From the NCBI RefSeq assembly GCF_901827205.1, contig NZ_LR594675.1:1798001-1862000 (forward strand): a stretch of 64,000 nucleotides of DNA, in the 5' to 3' direction. The notes beneath the pieces were generated by a model, which was not told the origin of the DNA, ran no database searches, and saw only the letters and a program-made list of their open reading frames with translations. The position numbers were made by a program, and so were the translations under genes. Origin of the DNA: Variovorax sp. PBS-H4. Its GTDB lineage: Bacteria; Pseudomonadota; Gammaproteobacteria; Burkholderiales; Burkholderiaceae_C. Shown one piece after another: positions 24,686 to 33,475 of this stretch (position 1 is the first letter of the stretch; each line of letters opens with the position of its first letter).

Positions 24686-25657
24686 ATGAAATTCGCCTTC
24701 GCGACCGCGCTCGCGTTCACCTGCATCGCAGCACATGGCCAGGGGCAAGCGCAAGGCGCCCTTCCCGACAAGCCATTGCGCATCGTCGTCGGCTACCCGG
24801 CAGGACAGACCGTGGACATCGTGGCGCGCAACTTCGCCGCCGCCCTCGGCAAGGAGATCGGCCAGCCGGTGATCGTGGACAACCGGCCCGGCGCCAACGG
24901 CAGCCTCGGCGCGCAGGAGGTGAAGAGGAGCGCACCCGACGGCAGCACGCTGCTGCTGGGCACGCTGGGGCAGATGGCCATCAACCCGACGCTGTACAAG
25001 AAGCTGCCCTACGACACGCTGAAGGATTTCACGCCGGTCTCGCAGGTCAGCACGGGCGCGTTGCTGCTCGTCGCCACGCCCACCTTCGCGCCCAACAACC
25101 TGCAGGAACTCATCGCGTACGCCAAGGCGCGACCGGGCAAGGTGGACTTCGCTTCCGGAGGCAATGGCATCACCGCCCACCTGGCGATGGTGGTGCTGGA
25201 GAAGCAGGCGGGGCTGCAGCTCAACCATATCCCCTACAAGGGCTCGCCCGCTGCCGTGACCGACGTCATGGGCGGCCAGGTGCCGATCATGTTCGACGCG
25301 CTGGCGGCCACCTTGCCGCAAGTCAAGACGGGCAAGCTGAAGCCACTGGCGATCTCCAGTCTCAAGCGCAATGCCCAGTTGCCGAACGTGCCCACCCTCG
25401 ACGAGCAAGGCTTGAAGGGCTTCGACATCAGCTCGTGGGTCGGCTTCCTCGCACCTGCGGGCACGCCTGCAGCCACCATCGATGCGCTGAACGCCGCGAT
25501 CCGGCGGGTGGCTGCCAACCCCGGCGTCCAGGAATCCATCCGTGCCACCGGCGGCGAGCTGGAGATCACGAGCCCGGCCGAGTTTGGCCGCTTCCTTCGG
25601 GCCGAGGTGAAGAAATGGGGCGCCGCGGTGGTCGACAGCGGCGTTCAGATCGATTGA
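24686..25657 (+). CDS. Bug (TctC-like) periplasmic carboxylate-binding protein
   Basis: 323 aa from ATG 24686. Signal peptide to about AAHGQGQAQG. Bug motifs: LPDKPLRIVVGYPAGQTVD, VDNRPGANGSLGAQEVKR, APDGSTLLLGTLGQMAIN and PTLDEQGLKGFDISSWVG. It follows the PrpF-like gene by 35 bp and is likely the uptake receptor for the methyl-branched dicarboxylate handled by this operon (inference). Confidence 0.92.
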   Translation: MKFAFATALAFTCIAAHGQGQAQGALPDKPLRIVVGYPAGQTVDIVARNFAAALGKEIGQPVIVDNRPGANGSLGAQEVKRSAPDGSTLLLGTLGQMAINPTLYKKLPYDTLKDFTPVSQVSTGALLLVATPTFAPNNLQELIAYAKARPGKVDFASGGNGITAHLAMVVLEKQAGLQLNHIPYKGSPAAVTDVMGGQVPIMFDALAATLPQVKTGKLKPLAISSLKRNAQLPNVPTLDEQGLKGFDISSWVGFLAPAGTPAATIDALNAAIRRVAANPGVQESIRATGGELEITSPAEFGRFLRAEVKKWGAAVVDSGVQID

Positions 25658-25728
25658 GGTTTCTCGACGCGGTGACGGCCGCGACGCATCTGCCGACCGC
25701 GCCTTTCCGATCCCAAGACAAAGGAGAC

Positions 25729-26064
25729 ATGAAGATGATGAAGAGCTTGTTTCGACCCGCGTGGCGCGGCCTCGGGCACGCCGGCCGGCGGCTGCGCCCG
25801 TGCATGGCCGCGCTGGCCGGAGTGGCTGCCGCAGCGGCGGCGGGCCTTCCGCTCGGCGCTGCCGCGGCCGATTGGAAGCCGGACCACCCGGTGACGATGG
25901 TGGTGCCCTACGCGGCGGGCGGTGGCACCGATGCACAAGCGCGGGTGGTGGCCAAGGAGCTGTCGCAGCTCTGGGGCCAGCCTGTCGTGGTCGAGAACCT
26001 CGATGAACACGGTGGCCACGCCACTCCCGCCGCGGGCCGGGATGCCGCCGGCATCTCGAATTGA
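25729..26064 (+). pseudogene. Bug protein gene, truncated after about 90 residues
   Basis: The reading frame starts well (ATG 25729, AAGGAG RBS, long signal peptide ending GAAAADW) and shows Bug strand 1, PVTMVVPYAAGGGTDAQAR, and QPVVVENL. It then leaves the family pattern at about 26000 and stops at 26064, giving 111 aa instead of about 325. Two thirds of the protein are missing, so this looks like a deletion scar joined to the leader of the next gene. Confidence 0.8.
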
Positions 26065-26107
26065 CGCACTGAACGCACTGAAACCACCGACACCCCAAGG
26101 AGCAGAC

Positions 26108-26842
26108 ATGAGCAGACTCGACATTGCCGGCGACGCCCGGCGCACCATCGATGTGATCCGTAACGGCGGCATCGCCATCGTGCCCAATGACACCGGCTAC
26201 GCCTGCTGCGGTTCCTCCATGGATCCCCTGAAGAAGATCTACGACACCAAGCGCCGCGGCAGCCACAAGCGCAACGCGATGGCTGCCGACCTCGAGACGC
26301 AGCGCGAGCTGCACACGCTTGCGCCTCGGGCGCAGCAGATGGTGGAGGCGCTCGTCGTCGACCACGACCTGCCCCTGGGCGTGGTCGGCACGTTCCGGCA
26401 CGACCACCCGTTGATCCGCAAGCTGGACGACGACGCCATCAAGGCGAGCACGGCGGTCGGCACGATCGGCACGCTGGTCAATGCAGGCGTCTTCCACGCA
26501 GAGCTGTGCCGCCTGAGCCGCGAGGAAGTCGTGCCGCTGTTCGGCTCGTCGGCCAACCTGTCGGGGACCGGCACTCGGTTCAGCGTCGAGGACATTCCAG
26601 ATGAACTCAAGCAGATCGCCGACATCACCATCGACTACGGCCTGCGCCGCTATCACATCTACCGCCGGGCAGGCACGCTGATCAACTTCGAGACCATGGA
26701 GGTGATCCGCATCGGCGCCTGCTATGAACTGATCTCGGGCGTTCTCAAGCGCTGGTTCGATGTCGAGCTGCCGCCGGACCCGGGCGTCGAGGCGCTGCCC
26801 TCCGGGCACCTCAACGAGTTCGCATTGAAGAACGTCCAGTAG
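26108..26842 (+). CDS. YrdC/Sua5-domain protein, atypical
   Basis: 244 aa from ATG 26108 with an AAGGAG RBS. The YrdC pattern is recognisable: GGIAIVPNDTGYACCG replaces the usual PTDTVYGL, KIYDTKRRGSHKRN replaces KRP, and FGSSANLSGTGTRFSVEDI matches the SAN.SG motif. True TsaC/Sua5 makes threonylcarbamoyl-AMP for tRNA t6A. The altered motifs and a location inside a Bug-rich catabolic region suggest a paralogue with another job, perhaps carbamoyl- or acyl-adenylate chemistry. Function unknown. Confidence 0.75.
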   Translation: MSRLDIAGDARRTIDVIRNGGIAIVPNDTGYACCGSSMDPLKKIYDTKRRGSHKRNAMAADLETQRELHTLAPRAQQMVEALVVDHDLPLGVVGTFRHDHPLIRKLDDDAIKASTAVGTIGTLVNAGVFHAELCRLSREEVVPLFGSSANLSGTGTRFSVEDIPDELKQIADITIDYGLRRYHIYRRAGTLINFETMEVIRIGACYELISGVLKRWFDVELPPDPGVEALPSGHLNEFALKNVQ

Positions 26843-26851
26843 GTAGCGGCC

Positions 26852-27848
26852 ATGCGCGCAGCGCTCTTCGATCCTCGGCGCCGTTCCGTGCTTGCCGGCG
26901 GCGCAGCCGCTATCGCGATGGCGATGCTGGGCGGCCGTGCCCAGGCGCAAGCCTGGCCGGGCAAGCCGGTGCGCCTGCTGCTCGGCTACACCCCGGGCGG
27001 TTCCTCCGACATCCTGGCGCGCGAGCTCTCGGTGCCGCTGGGAAAGCTGCTGGGCCAGCCCGTGGTGGTCGACTACAAGCCCGGCGCGAGCGGCACCATT
27101 GCCGCGGCCGAGGTGGCGCGGTCCGCGCCCGACGGCTACACGCTCGGCCTGCTCGACAACGCGCCGCTGACCATCGTGCCCTCGCTGCGCAACCCGGGCT
27201 ACGATCCGGTGGCCGGTTTCACGGCGGTCGCGATGGCGACCCAGTTGCCGCAGGTGCTCGTGGTGCCGGCGGGCAGCGGCATTCGCAGCACGCACGATTT
27301 GGTCGAGGCGATGCGCAAGGAGCCCGGCAAGCTGAGCTATGCGTCGGGCGGCGCCGGCAGTGTCAGCCATCTTGCCGGCGAACTGTTCAAGCTGCGCACG
27401 GGAACCCTTCGCGCTGCATGTGCCCTACCGTGGCGCCGTCCCCGCGATCACCGCGCTGATCGCCGGCGACGTGCAATTCGCCTTCCTGACCTACACGGGC
27501 ACCTCCTCCTTCATCGCCAGCGGCAGGCTGCGGGCGATCGGTGTCAGCTCGCTGCAGCGGCTGCCCGCGATGCCGGACGTGCCGACCGTTGCCGAGGGCG
27601 GCGTGCCGAACTTCGATGCGCCGGGCTGGTTCGCGCTCATGGGGCCCGCGGGCCTGCCGCCGGCCGTGACCGCGACGCTGCGCAAGGCGCTGGCCGAGGT
27701 GCTCGCCACGCCAGCGTTGGTCGCGCGCATGCAGGAGCTCGGCCAGACAGCGCTCATCGGCCAGACGGATGTGGCGCGCACCATTGCCAACGAACTGGCG
27801 ATGTGGAAGCAACTCGTCGCCCAGAGAAAGATCGTCATCGACGGATGA
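26852..27848 (+). pseudogene. Bug protein gene with internal frameshift
   Basis: Frame 1 from ATG 26852 has a signal peptide (MAMLGGRAQAQ) and Bug motifs WPGKPVRLLLGYTPGGSSD and VDYKPGASGTIAAAEVAR as far as FKLRTGT near 27405. From there the family sequence continues in another frame as FALHVPYRGAVPAITALIAG, through PTVAEGGVPNFDAPGWFA, to the stop at 27848. The total length of 997 nt is off by one from a codon multiple, which fits loss of 2 bases (or gain of 1) around 27405. Either a real inactivation or a sequencing error; the rest is intact. Confidence 0.82.
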
Positions 27849-27923
27849 GTCCGTCCTGGGCCTGTCGGCGCGCGGTGCCGTGCTGCCCGTCGTGCCGGTG
27901 TTCAATGTCAATGCCTGGGGCAC

Positions 27924-29603
27924 TCAAGACGCGGCTTCGGGAGCAGCTCGAGGGGTACAGGCTGCCGGCCGGCCCGGCGGGCTGAAAAGGGCCTGGGGCT
28001 CGCCGTCCAGAAGAGTCGAGGAGATCGCGCAGATATGAAAGTTGGCGCGTTCCAGATCACTGATCAGGTCGAGGTGCTGTGAGCTGGTCTCGATGCTCTC
28101 AGGCGTACCGTCCGTCAAGCGCGCCAGATGGGCATGGCTGCATTCCTTCACACGCTCTCCGTACCTCCGTCGAGCGGCGGCGAGGTTGCGTGCGTCTTGT
28201 GGGCTGCGATGGATGAACACTGCCATCGCAAGGTTCAAGTTCGCGAGTGTCAAGGAGTACAACTCTTCGATCTCGCGAAGCCCCGCAGCGGAAAACTGCT
28301 TGCCCCCAGCGATGTTGCGTTTCTCGACGCGTTGCAGCAGGCGCTCGATGATGTCGGCCACTTGCTCGAGGTTGATTGCGAAAGTGGCAATCTCCGTCCA
28401 GCGCTGGTCATCCTCGGCGCTCAAGGACTTGCGCGAGAGGCGAGTCAGGTAGTGCTTGATGCCCGAACACAGCGCGTCGACCTCGTCGTCCATCCCCTTC
28501 ATCTGGCGGGCGAGCGCTGAATCACTCTGCTGGATTGCGCGAAGGCTCCCCCGAATCATTGTCTCGACGAGATCCGCTTCATGGATCGCTTCGCGAGCTG
28601 CGCACGAGATGGCCAAGCTCGGCAAGGACAGCGAATCCGCATGAAGGCGCAGCGGACGGCCTTCGTGCGCGACGTCGGATCGATCGCGCAGCAAGAGCTG
28701 AATGACCGCTGAGAACTTCTCCGTGAAGCACAAGCAGAGCAATGCCACCGCGACGTTGAACGCCAGATGAAAGCCGACGACGACAGTGCCGTGCGAGAGG
28801 CTCGACGCTTCGGCGACGTCCAGCCATAGCGCGGTGAACGGCGCGAACAACGCGACGCCACAGACCTTGAAGAGCAGGTTGCCCAATGGCAGCCTTCGTT
28901 CTTCGACGCTGCAGCGCGAAGCGTTCAGGACGGCCAGCAGCCCACTGCCGAGATTGGCGCCGAGCACGAGGCCGATGCCGGCCGACGTCGATACGGCACC
29001 GGTCGCCGCGAGCGTGCCTGTGAGAATCACGATGGCAAGGCTCGAATAGGCAGACACGGTGAGTGCTGCACCCACGGTGATCAGGAGCAGTGGATCGCCG
29101 CTGACCGAGCCGAGCAGCGATCGCGTCACGGCCGAACCGGTCAGGGCCGATGTCGATGTGCCGATGAGGTGCAGTGCCCACAGCATGAGGCCGACCCCGA
29201 TCAGGCATTTGCCGAGATGACCCGTCGTGCTTCCTTTTCGCGCCCTGCAAAGGGGAACACCCACCAGGAGGAAGAGGGGCGACATCCACGACAAGTCGAA
29301 CGAGAAGATCAGTGCCATCACGCTCGTTCCCACATCGGCACCCAACATGAGAGCCAGGGCAAGGGGGAGGCTCAGGATTCGCTGCCCCACGAAGCCCGAC
29401 ACGATCAGCGCAGTCGCCATGCTGGACTGGAGCACAGCGGTGATGGCAAAGCCGGAACCCGCCGCGGTGACCCGGTTTCCAGCAGCGCGCGCGAGCATGT
29501 ACCGCAGACGGGTACCCGAAGCCTTCAGCAGCGACGAGCGCATCACGCCGCTGGCCCAGATCAGCAGAGCGATCGCAGCGAGCAAGTTCAGGAGCTGCGT
29601 CAT
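27924..29603 (-). CDS. Na+/phosphate cotransporter-like protein with PhoU-like C-terminal domain
   Basis: 559 aa. Residues 1-310 contain about 8-10 transmembrane segments with the inverted-repeat motif AVLQSSMATALIVSGF; the second repeat reads VSAYSSLAIVILTG, with Tyr where the usual Gln stands. Residues 340-530 are helical and PhoU-like (IHEADLVETMIRGSLRAI, DDEVDALCSGIKHYLTRL). NptA/YjbB-type proteins move phosphate with Na+, and YjbB is known to export Pi. Downstream of phnA it may dispose of phosphate released from phosphonoacetate (inference). Confidence 0.85.
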   Translation of the reverse strand: MTQLLNLLAAIALLIWASGVMRSSLLKASGTRLRYMLARAAGNRVTAAGSGFAITAVLQSSMATALIVSGFVGQRILSLPLALALMLGADVGTSVMALIFSFDLSWMSPLFLLVGVPLCRARKGSTTGHLGKCLIGVGLMLWALHLIGTSTSALTGSAVTRSLLGSVSGDPLLLITVGAALTVSAYSSLAIVILTGTLAATGAVSTSAGIGLVLGANLGSGLLAVLNASRCSVEERRLPLGNLLFKVCGVALFAPFTALWLDVAEASSLSHGTVVVGFHLAFNVAVALLCLCFTEKFSAVIQLLLRDRSDVAHEGRPLRLHADSLSLPSLAISCAAREAIHEADLVETMIRGSLRAIQQSDSALARQMKGMDDEVDALCSGIKHYLTRLSRKSLSAEDDQRWTEIATFAINLEQVADIIERLLQRVEKRNIAGGKQFSAAGLREIEELYSLTLANLNLAMAVFIHRSPQDARNLAAARRRYGERVKECSHAHLARLTDGTPESIETSSQHLDLISDLERANFHICAISSTLLDGEPQALFSPPGRPAACTPRAAPEAAS

Positions 29604-29612
29604 CGTCGCCGA

Positions 29613-30593
29613 TCACTCCATCTTGACGCCAGCGGCACGCACCACGTCGCCCCAGGCGCGCGTCTCGCTCGCCATGAAGCGCGCGAAGTCTGCCGCACTG
29701 CCGCCGCCGGGTTCCGCCCCGTCGTCCGCAAGGGCCCTGCGCACCGCCGGTCGCTGCAGTGCAGCGAGGGTCGCCTCGGTCAACTTGTCGATCACGGCCT
29801 TGGGCGTCTTCGCCGGCGCGAGAAGGCCCGCCCACGACGTGACGGAGAATGATTTGAGACCTCCTTCCTTCATCGTCGGAAGGTTGGGTGCCGCGGAAGA
29901 GCGCTCGTCGGAGGTCACGGCCAAGCCCTTCAGCTTGCCACCCTTCACATGTCCAATGGCGCTAGGGATGGTTTCGAAGGCGAATTGCACCTCGTTCGAC
30001 ATCACAGCCAGCATCGCCGGCCCGCCGCCCTTGTAGGGCACATGGGTGGCTTCCACGCCGGTCATCGACTTGTACATCTCGCCAGCAAGGTGGCCCGGCG
30101 AACCGGTGCCGGCGGAGGAGAAATGCAAGTTATCCGAATTGGCCTTGGTGTAGGCGATGAACTCCTGCAGATTGTTTGCAGGCACCTGAGGCGCTGCCAT
30201 GAGCAGCAGAGGGTATTTGGCCACCAGCATGATCGGCTCGAAGCTCTTCACCGGGTCGAACTTGAGATTCGAGTAGAGGTTCGGGTTGATCGACTGGCTG
30301 CTGAGGGTGGCCATGAAGATGACGTGGCCGTCGGGCGCCGCGCTCGCCGCCAGCTCGGCCGCAAGGTTGCCCGCTGCGCCAGGCCGGTTGTCGACGATGA
30401 CCGACTGTCCGAGCGTCTCGGTCATGGCCTGTGCGAGCACGCGAGCCAGCTTGTCGGTCGACCCCCCGGGTGCGAAGCCGACGACCATGCGCACTGGCTT
30501 CGACGGAAAGGCCTGGGCCTTTGCCGGCTGGATGGCGGCCGTCGTCAACGCCAGTGCCAACGCCGCGACCATTCTTAGACGTGGGTATCTCAT
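29613..30593 (-). CDS. Bug (TctC-like) periplasmic binding protein of the phosphonoacetate cluster
   Basis: 326 aa, signal peptide ending near IQPAKAQA. Motifs: FPSKPVRMVVGFAPGGSTD, VDNRPGAAGNLAAELAAS, APDGHVIFMATLSSQSIN and PTMKEGGLKSFSVTSWAG. It lies between phnA and the Na/Pi cotransporter-like gene, 9 bp before the latter, so phosphonoacetate or a related phosphonocarboxylate is the obvious candidate ligand. This would be an uncommon ligand for a Bug protein and is inference. Confidence 0.92.
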   Translation of the reverse strand: MRYPRLRMVAALALALTTAAIQPAKAQAFPSKPVRMVVGFAPGGSTDKLARVLAQAMTETLGQSVIVDNRPGAAGNLAAELAASAAPDGHVIFMATLSSQSINPNLYSNLKFDPVKSFEPIMLVAKYPLLLMAAPQVPANNLQEFIAYTKANSDNLHFSSAGTGSPGHLAGEMYKSMTGVEATHVPYKGGGPAMLAVMSNEVQFAFETIPSAIGHVKGGKLKGLAVTSDERSSAAPNLPTMKEGGLKSFSVTSWAGLLAPAKTPKAVIDKLTEATLAALQRPAVRRALADDGAEPGGGSAADFARFMASETRAWGDVVRAAGVKME

Positions 30594-30657
30594 CGTGTGT
30601 CTCCAGATCTTGTCTACTGATGGAAATCCGAAAGCCCGGCGCGCCGCGCCGGCTGCG

Positions 30658-31884
30658 CTAGCCGAGCTCGTTCAAAGCCAGCGAGAGCACGTCGAAGTTG
30701 CGCAGCCCCCGTGTCGGCACGGGGCGCAACTTTCGGTTGAAGAGCAGCGGCACGCGCTGCTCCGACAGGCCGCCATGCGAGCGCAGCGGCACCGTGAGCC
30801 CGGAAAGGTCGTGCTTGTCCGACGACGTGCCCAGGACAGTGAGGCGGTGCGACAGCACGACGAGATCGCCGATGCGAGCGGGTGGAAGCTCGAATCGCGC
30901 TGCGGCCTGCTCCCGCGTCAGCACTTCCTCGACGCCGTCGATGGCTGCGATCAACTCGGCCATGACAGGGATGCGCGCGGCCTCGGAGACATACACGGTG
31001 GCGTAGGAGCCGAGCGCGCCGTGGTGGACAACGTAGGGGTCGGTGATCGGCAGCAGTACGCGGCCCCCCTTGCCGTCTTCGCCGGCGGCGTCCAGCACGT
31101 CCTGCAGGAAGATGATGTTGGGACGGCCGAGCGCATCGGTCTTGGCGTTCATGCCGTGGTCGGCCGTGATCGCGATCACCGCACCCAATTCGTCGAGCTG
31201 TGCGAGGTAACCGTCCATCATGGCGTAGAAAGCATTGGCGTCCGGCGTGCCGGGGGCGGCCTTGTGCTGCACGTAGTCGGTCGTCGATAGATACATCAAG
31301 TCCGGGCGTTCGGTACGCATGAGCATCACGCCCGCTGCAAAGACAAACTCGGAGAGGTCCGCGCTGTAGACCGAGGGCAGCGGCCTCCCGGTCCTGGCGA
31401 CAAGAGAGTCGATGCCGTTCCCCTCGATGGTCGCCTCGTCGGCCTTCTCCGCAGAGAAGCAGATGCCCTTCAGCCGGTGTCCGAGCAGTGACCGCAGCTT
31501 GTCCTTGGCCGTGACCACCGCGACCTTCTGGCCGGCTGCCGCCATCTCGGCCAGCACTGTGGGCGCCCAAAGGTACTTGGCGTCGTTCATCAGCACTTCC
31601 TTCTGCTGCTCCTGGTCGAAGAAGTAGTTGCCGCAGATGCCGTGAACGCTGGGTGGCACGCCGGTCACGATGGACAGGTTGTTCGGGTTCGTGAAGGAGG
31701 GCATGACGCAGTTGCCCGACAGCACCGTTCCTCGCCGCGCAAGTGATTCGAGAAATGGCACGGCCTTCGCCTGAATGGCCTGGTTGATGTAGTCCTGCTC
31801 GCAGCCGTCAACGCAGACCACGACGGTGGGCGTGAGAGGCAGGCGATAGGAGCGGTTGTTGACGGTGATCGATGCTGGGTTCAT
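30658..31884 (-). CDS. phnA: Phosphonoacetate hydrolase
   Basis: 408 aa, alkaline-phosphatase superfamily. Metal and nucleophile residues are all in place: Asp26 (VVCVDGCEQ), Thr65 (MPSFTNPNN), Asp203 and His207 (TTDYVQHK), Asp242-His243 (ADHGMNAK) and His370 (LRSHGGLSEQ). PhnA cleaves the C-P bond of phosphonoacetate to acetate and phosphate in a Zn-dependent reaction. First gene of a phnA-Bug-cotransporter operon, divergent from a LysR gene, as in phosphonoacetate degraders where a LysR protein induces phnA independently of phosphate starvation. Confidence 0.93.
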   Translation of the reverse strand: MNPASITVNNRSYRLPLTPTVVVCVDGCEQDYINQAIQAKAVPFLESLARRGTVLSGNCVMPSFTNPNNLSIVTGVPPSVHGICGNYFFDQEQQKEVLMNDAKYLWAPTVLAEMAAAGQKVAVVTAKDKLRSLLGHRLKGICFSAEKADEATIEGNGIDSLVARTGRPLPSVYSADLSEFVFAAGVMLMRTERPDLMYLSTTDYVQHKAAPGTPDANAFYAMMDGYLAQLDELGAVIAITADHGMNAKTDALGRPNIIFLQDVLDAAGEDGKGGRVLLPITDPYVVHHGALGSYATVYVSEAARIPVMAELIAAIDGVEEVLTREQAAARFELPPARIGDLVVLSHRLTVLGTSSDKHDLSGLTVPLRSHGGLSEQRVPLLFNRKLRPVPTRGLRNFDVLSLALNELG

Positions 31885-31969
31885 GGACGGGACTCTAAGC
31901 CGTCAACATTCCTGACGCCATCGACTAATATTGCTGTTCGTGTGAGAAAAACTGACTAACAAGCCTGCC
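31885..31969. promoter_or_regulatory. Divergent phnA/LysR promoter region
   Basis: Only 85 bp separate the phnA and LysR start codons. The stretch is AT-richer than its surroundings (around 31920-31955, with TAATATT and GAGAAAAAC) and must hold both promoters and the LysR site. I see T-N11-A possibilities but no inverted repeat good enough to name an operator. Confidence 0.5.
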
Positions 31970-32902
31970 ATGCCGCATTCCATGCCGCCACTCAACGCGT
32001 TGCGCGTCTTCGAAGTCGCCGCACGCGCCGGCAGTTTCACCGAGGCTGCACGCGAGCTTCATCTCACGCATGGGGCGGTCAGCCGCCAGATCCAGCTCCT
32101 GGAGGCAGCGCTGGGCCAGCCACTCTTTCGAAAGGAAGGCCAGCGCATGGTGGCGACCGAGCATGCAAAGGCCTTTGCACGCGAGATCAGCGCCGCCTTC
32201 GACCACATCACCGACGCGTCGACGCGCTACGGAAAATTGCTCACCAGCAAGGTCGTGCGCGTCAACGCGCCCGCGACCTTCGCGATGCGATGGCTCATTC
32301 CCAAGCTCGACGAGTTCCGGGCACGCCATCCGAAGACGGAGGTGCGCGTCTCCACGGCCTTCAGCAGTGACCCGATGTTCAAGGGCAGCTTCGACCTCGC
32401 CATCAGGCGCTCGCCGGGCGATCTCAGCCAGTTCGAGGTGACGTCGCTGTTCCAGGAATGGAGCACGCCGATCGTGAGCCCGACCCTCGTCAAGAAGCGA
32501 GCACCGCGCAGCCCGGGCGACCTGCAATCGCGAACGCTGCTATTCACGGAATCGAGGCCGGGCGACTGGGAAGAATGGCTCAGTGCCGTGGGGCACCGCG
32601 AGCTGCGCTCGACACAGCAGCTGCGCTTCGACCACTTCTTTGTCACCCTGCAGGCCATCGTCGACGGAATGGGGTTCGGCATGGGCACGTTTCCGACGCT
32701 CTCGGCAGACCGCGAGGCCGGCAGGATCTGTACCCCTTTTGCCGGCCAGCTCGTGCCGGGCAGCACGTACTTCTCGATCGTTCCACTGGACTCGGACAAG
32801 CCGAAGCACCTGCGCGAGTTTCAAGCCTGGCTCGAGCAGTGCTCCGCCAGATCGTCCAAGGCGTTCGAAAGCGACTTTGGTACACGGCGGTCCATTCGCT
32901 GA
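31970..32902 (+). CDS. LysR family regulator (GcvA-like), likely activator of phnA
   Basis: 310 aa. N-terminal HTH: LNALRVFEVAARAGSFTEAA, then ELHLTHGAVSRQIQLLEAAL. The effector domain includes LTSKVVRVNAPATFAMRWLI, DLAIRRSPGDLSQF and VDGMGFGMGTFPTL, typical of the GcvA/AmpR-like subgroup. Divergent from phnA over 85 bp, the arrangement of PhnR with phosphonoacetate hydrolase genes. Confidence 0.9.
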   Translation: MPHSMPPLNALRVFEVAARAGSFTEAARELHLTHGAVSRQIQLLEAALGQPLFRKEGQRMVATEHAKAFAREISAAFDHITDASTRYGKLLTSKVVRVNAPATFAMRWLIPKLDEFRARHPKTEVRVSTAFSSDPMFKGSFDLAIRRSPGDLSQFEVTSLFQEWSTPIVSPTLVKKRAPRSPGDLQSRTLLFTESRPGDWEEWLSAVGHRELRSTQQLRFDHFFVTLQAIVDGMGFGMGTFPTLSADREAGRICTPFAGQLVPGSTYFSIVPLDSDKPKHLREFQAWLEQCSARSSKAFESDFGTRRSIR

Positions 32903-33119
32903 GGACCCGCACGCCCAACGGCGCGCCGAGCGTCAAGCCGCTGCCGTTTCCGTACCCTCCAGCGTGTACCTGGCCTCGACCTCCGGAATGTCCAGTGCCC
33001 GGCCAGGGACCTCGCCAGCCTCGTGCGCCCGGCTGCAGCAAGACCCGCGGGCCGGGCGTCACGGTGGCGAGGAGGCTCGCTTGTCGGATCGAAGCCGGCA
33101 GCGCGCCTCCTGGCGACTT

Positions 33120-33311
33120 TCAGCCGATCACCAGCATCACCAGGACTGTCGCGACAACCGCCAGGGCGAGGAAGGACAGGTTTCTGCGCCAGCCCGCGGC
33201 CAGCTTTTCGCGCTCCTGCTGACGGAGGTCCCAGAGTGCTTCCTGAAGCTGCGAGGGGATGGTGTCGAGCTCTGCCTCAAAGCGGTTGTGATTGCTGATC
33301 TTGTTGGCCAT
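33120..33311 (-). CDS. Small hypothetical tail-anchored membrane protein
   Basis: 63 aa: a polar, coiled-coil-prone N-terminal part (NRFEAELDTIPSQLQEALWD, LRQQEREKLAAGW) followed by a single C-terminal hydrophobic helix (LSFLALAVVATVLVMLVIG). The organisation is plausible for a real small protein, but no strong RBS precedes the ATG and I recognise no family. Confidence 0.45.
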   Translation of the reverse strand: MANKISNHNRFEAELDTIPSQLQEALWDLRQQEREKLAAGWRRNLSFLALAVVATVLVMLVIG

Positions 33312-33475
33312 GCCGTCGGTTTGCGAGAGTTACGAATGTCGCAAAGTGTAGCAATTCGTTGTACCGACGAGGAGGCAAACACGGCGAATGTGTGAACTTT
33401 GTATCTACTTTACCGACCGACAGCCATGCTGAAGCGCCCCAGCGAAGCATCTGGCGAGGGCGCTCGCACAAGCGC

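Noticed and set aside
25729..26842. A single fused Bug-YrdC gene
   Set aside because: The frames differ and a stop at 26064 and a clear AAGGAG/ATG at 26108 separate them.
24647..27370. A 907-aa open frame on the minus strand
   Set aside because: Antisense to the Bug and YrdC genes, Arg/Ala/His-rich without domains; typical shadow in high-GC DNA.
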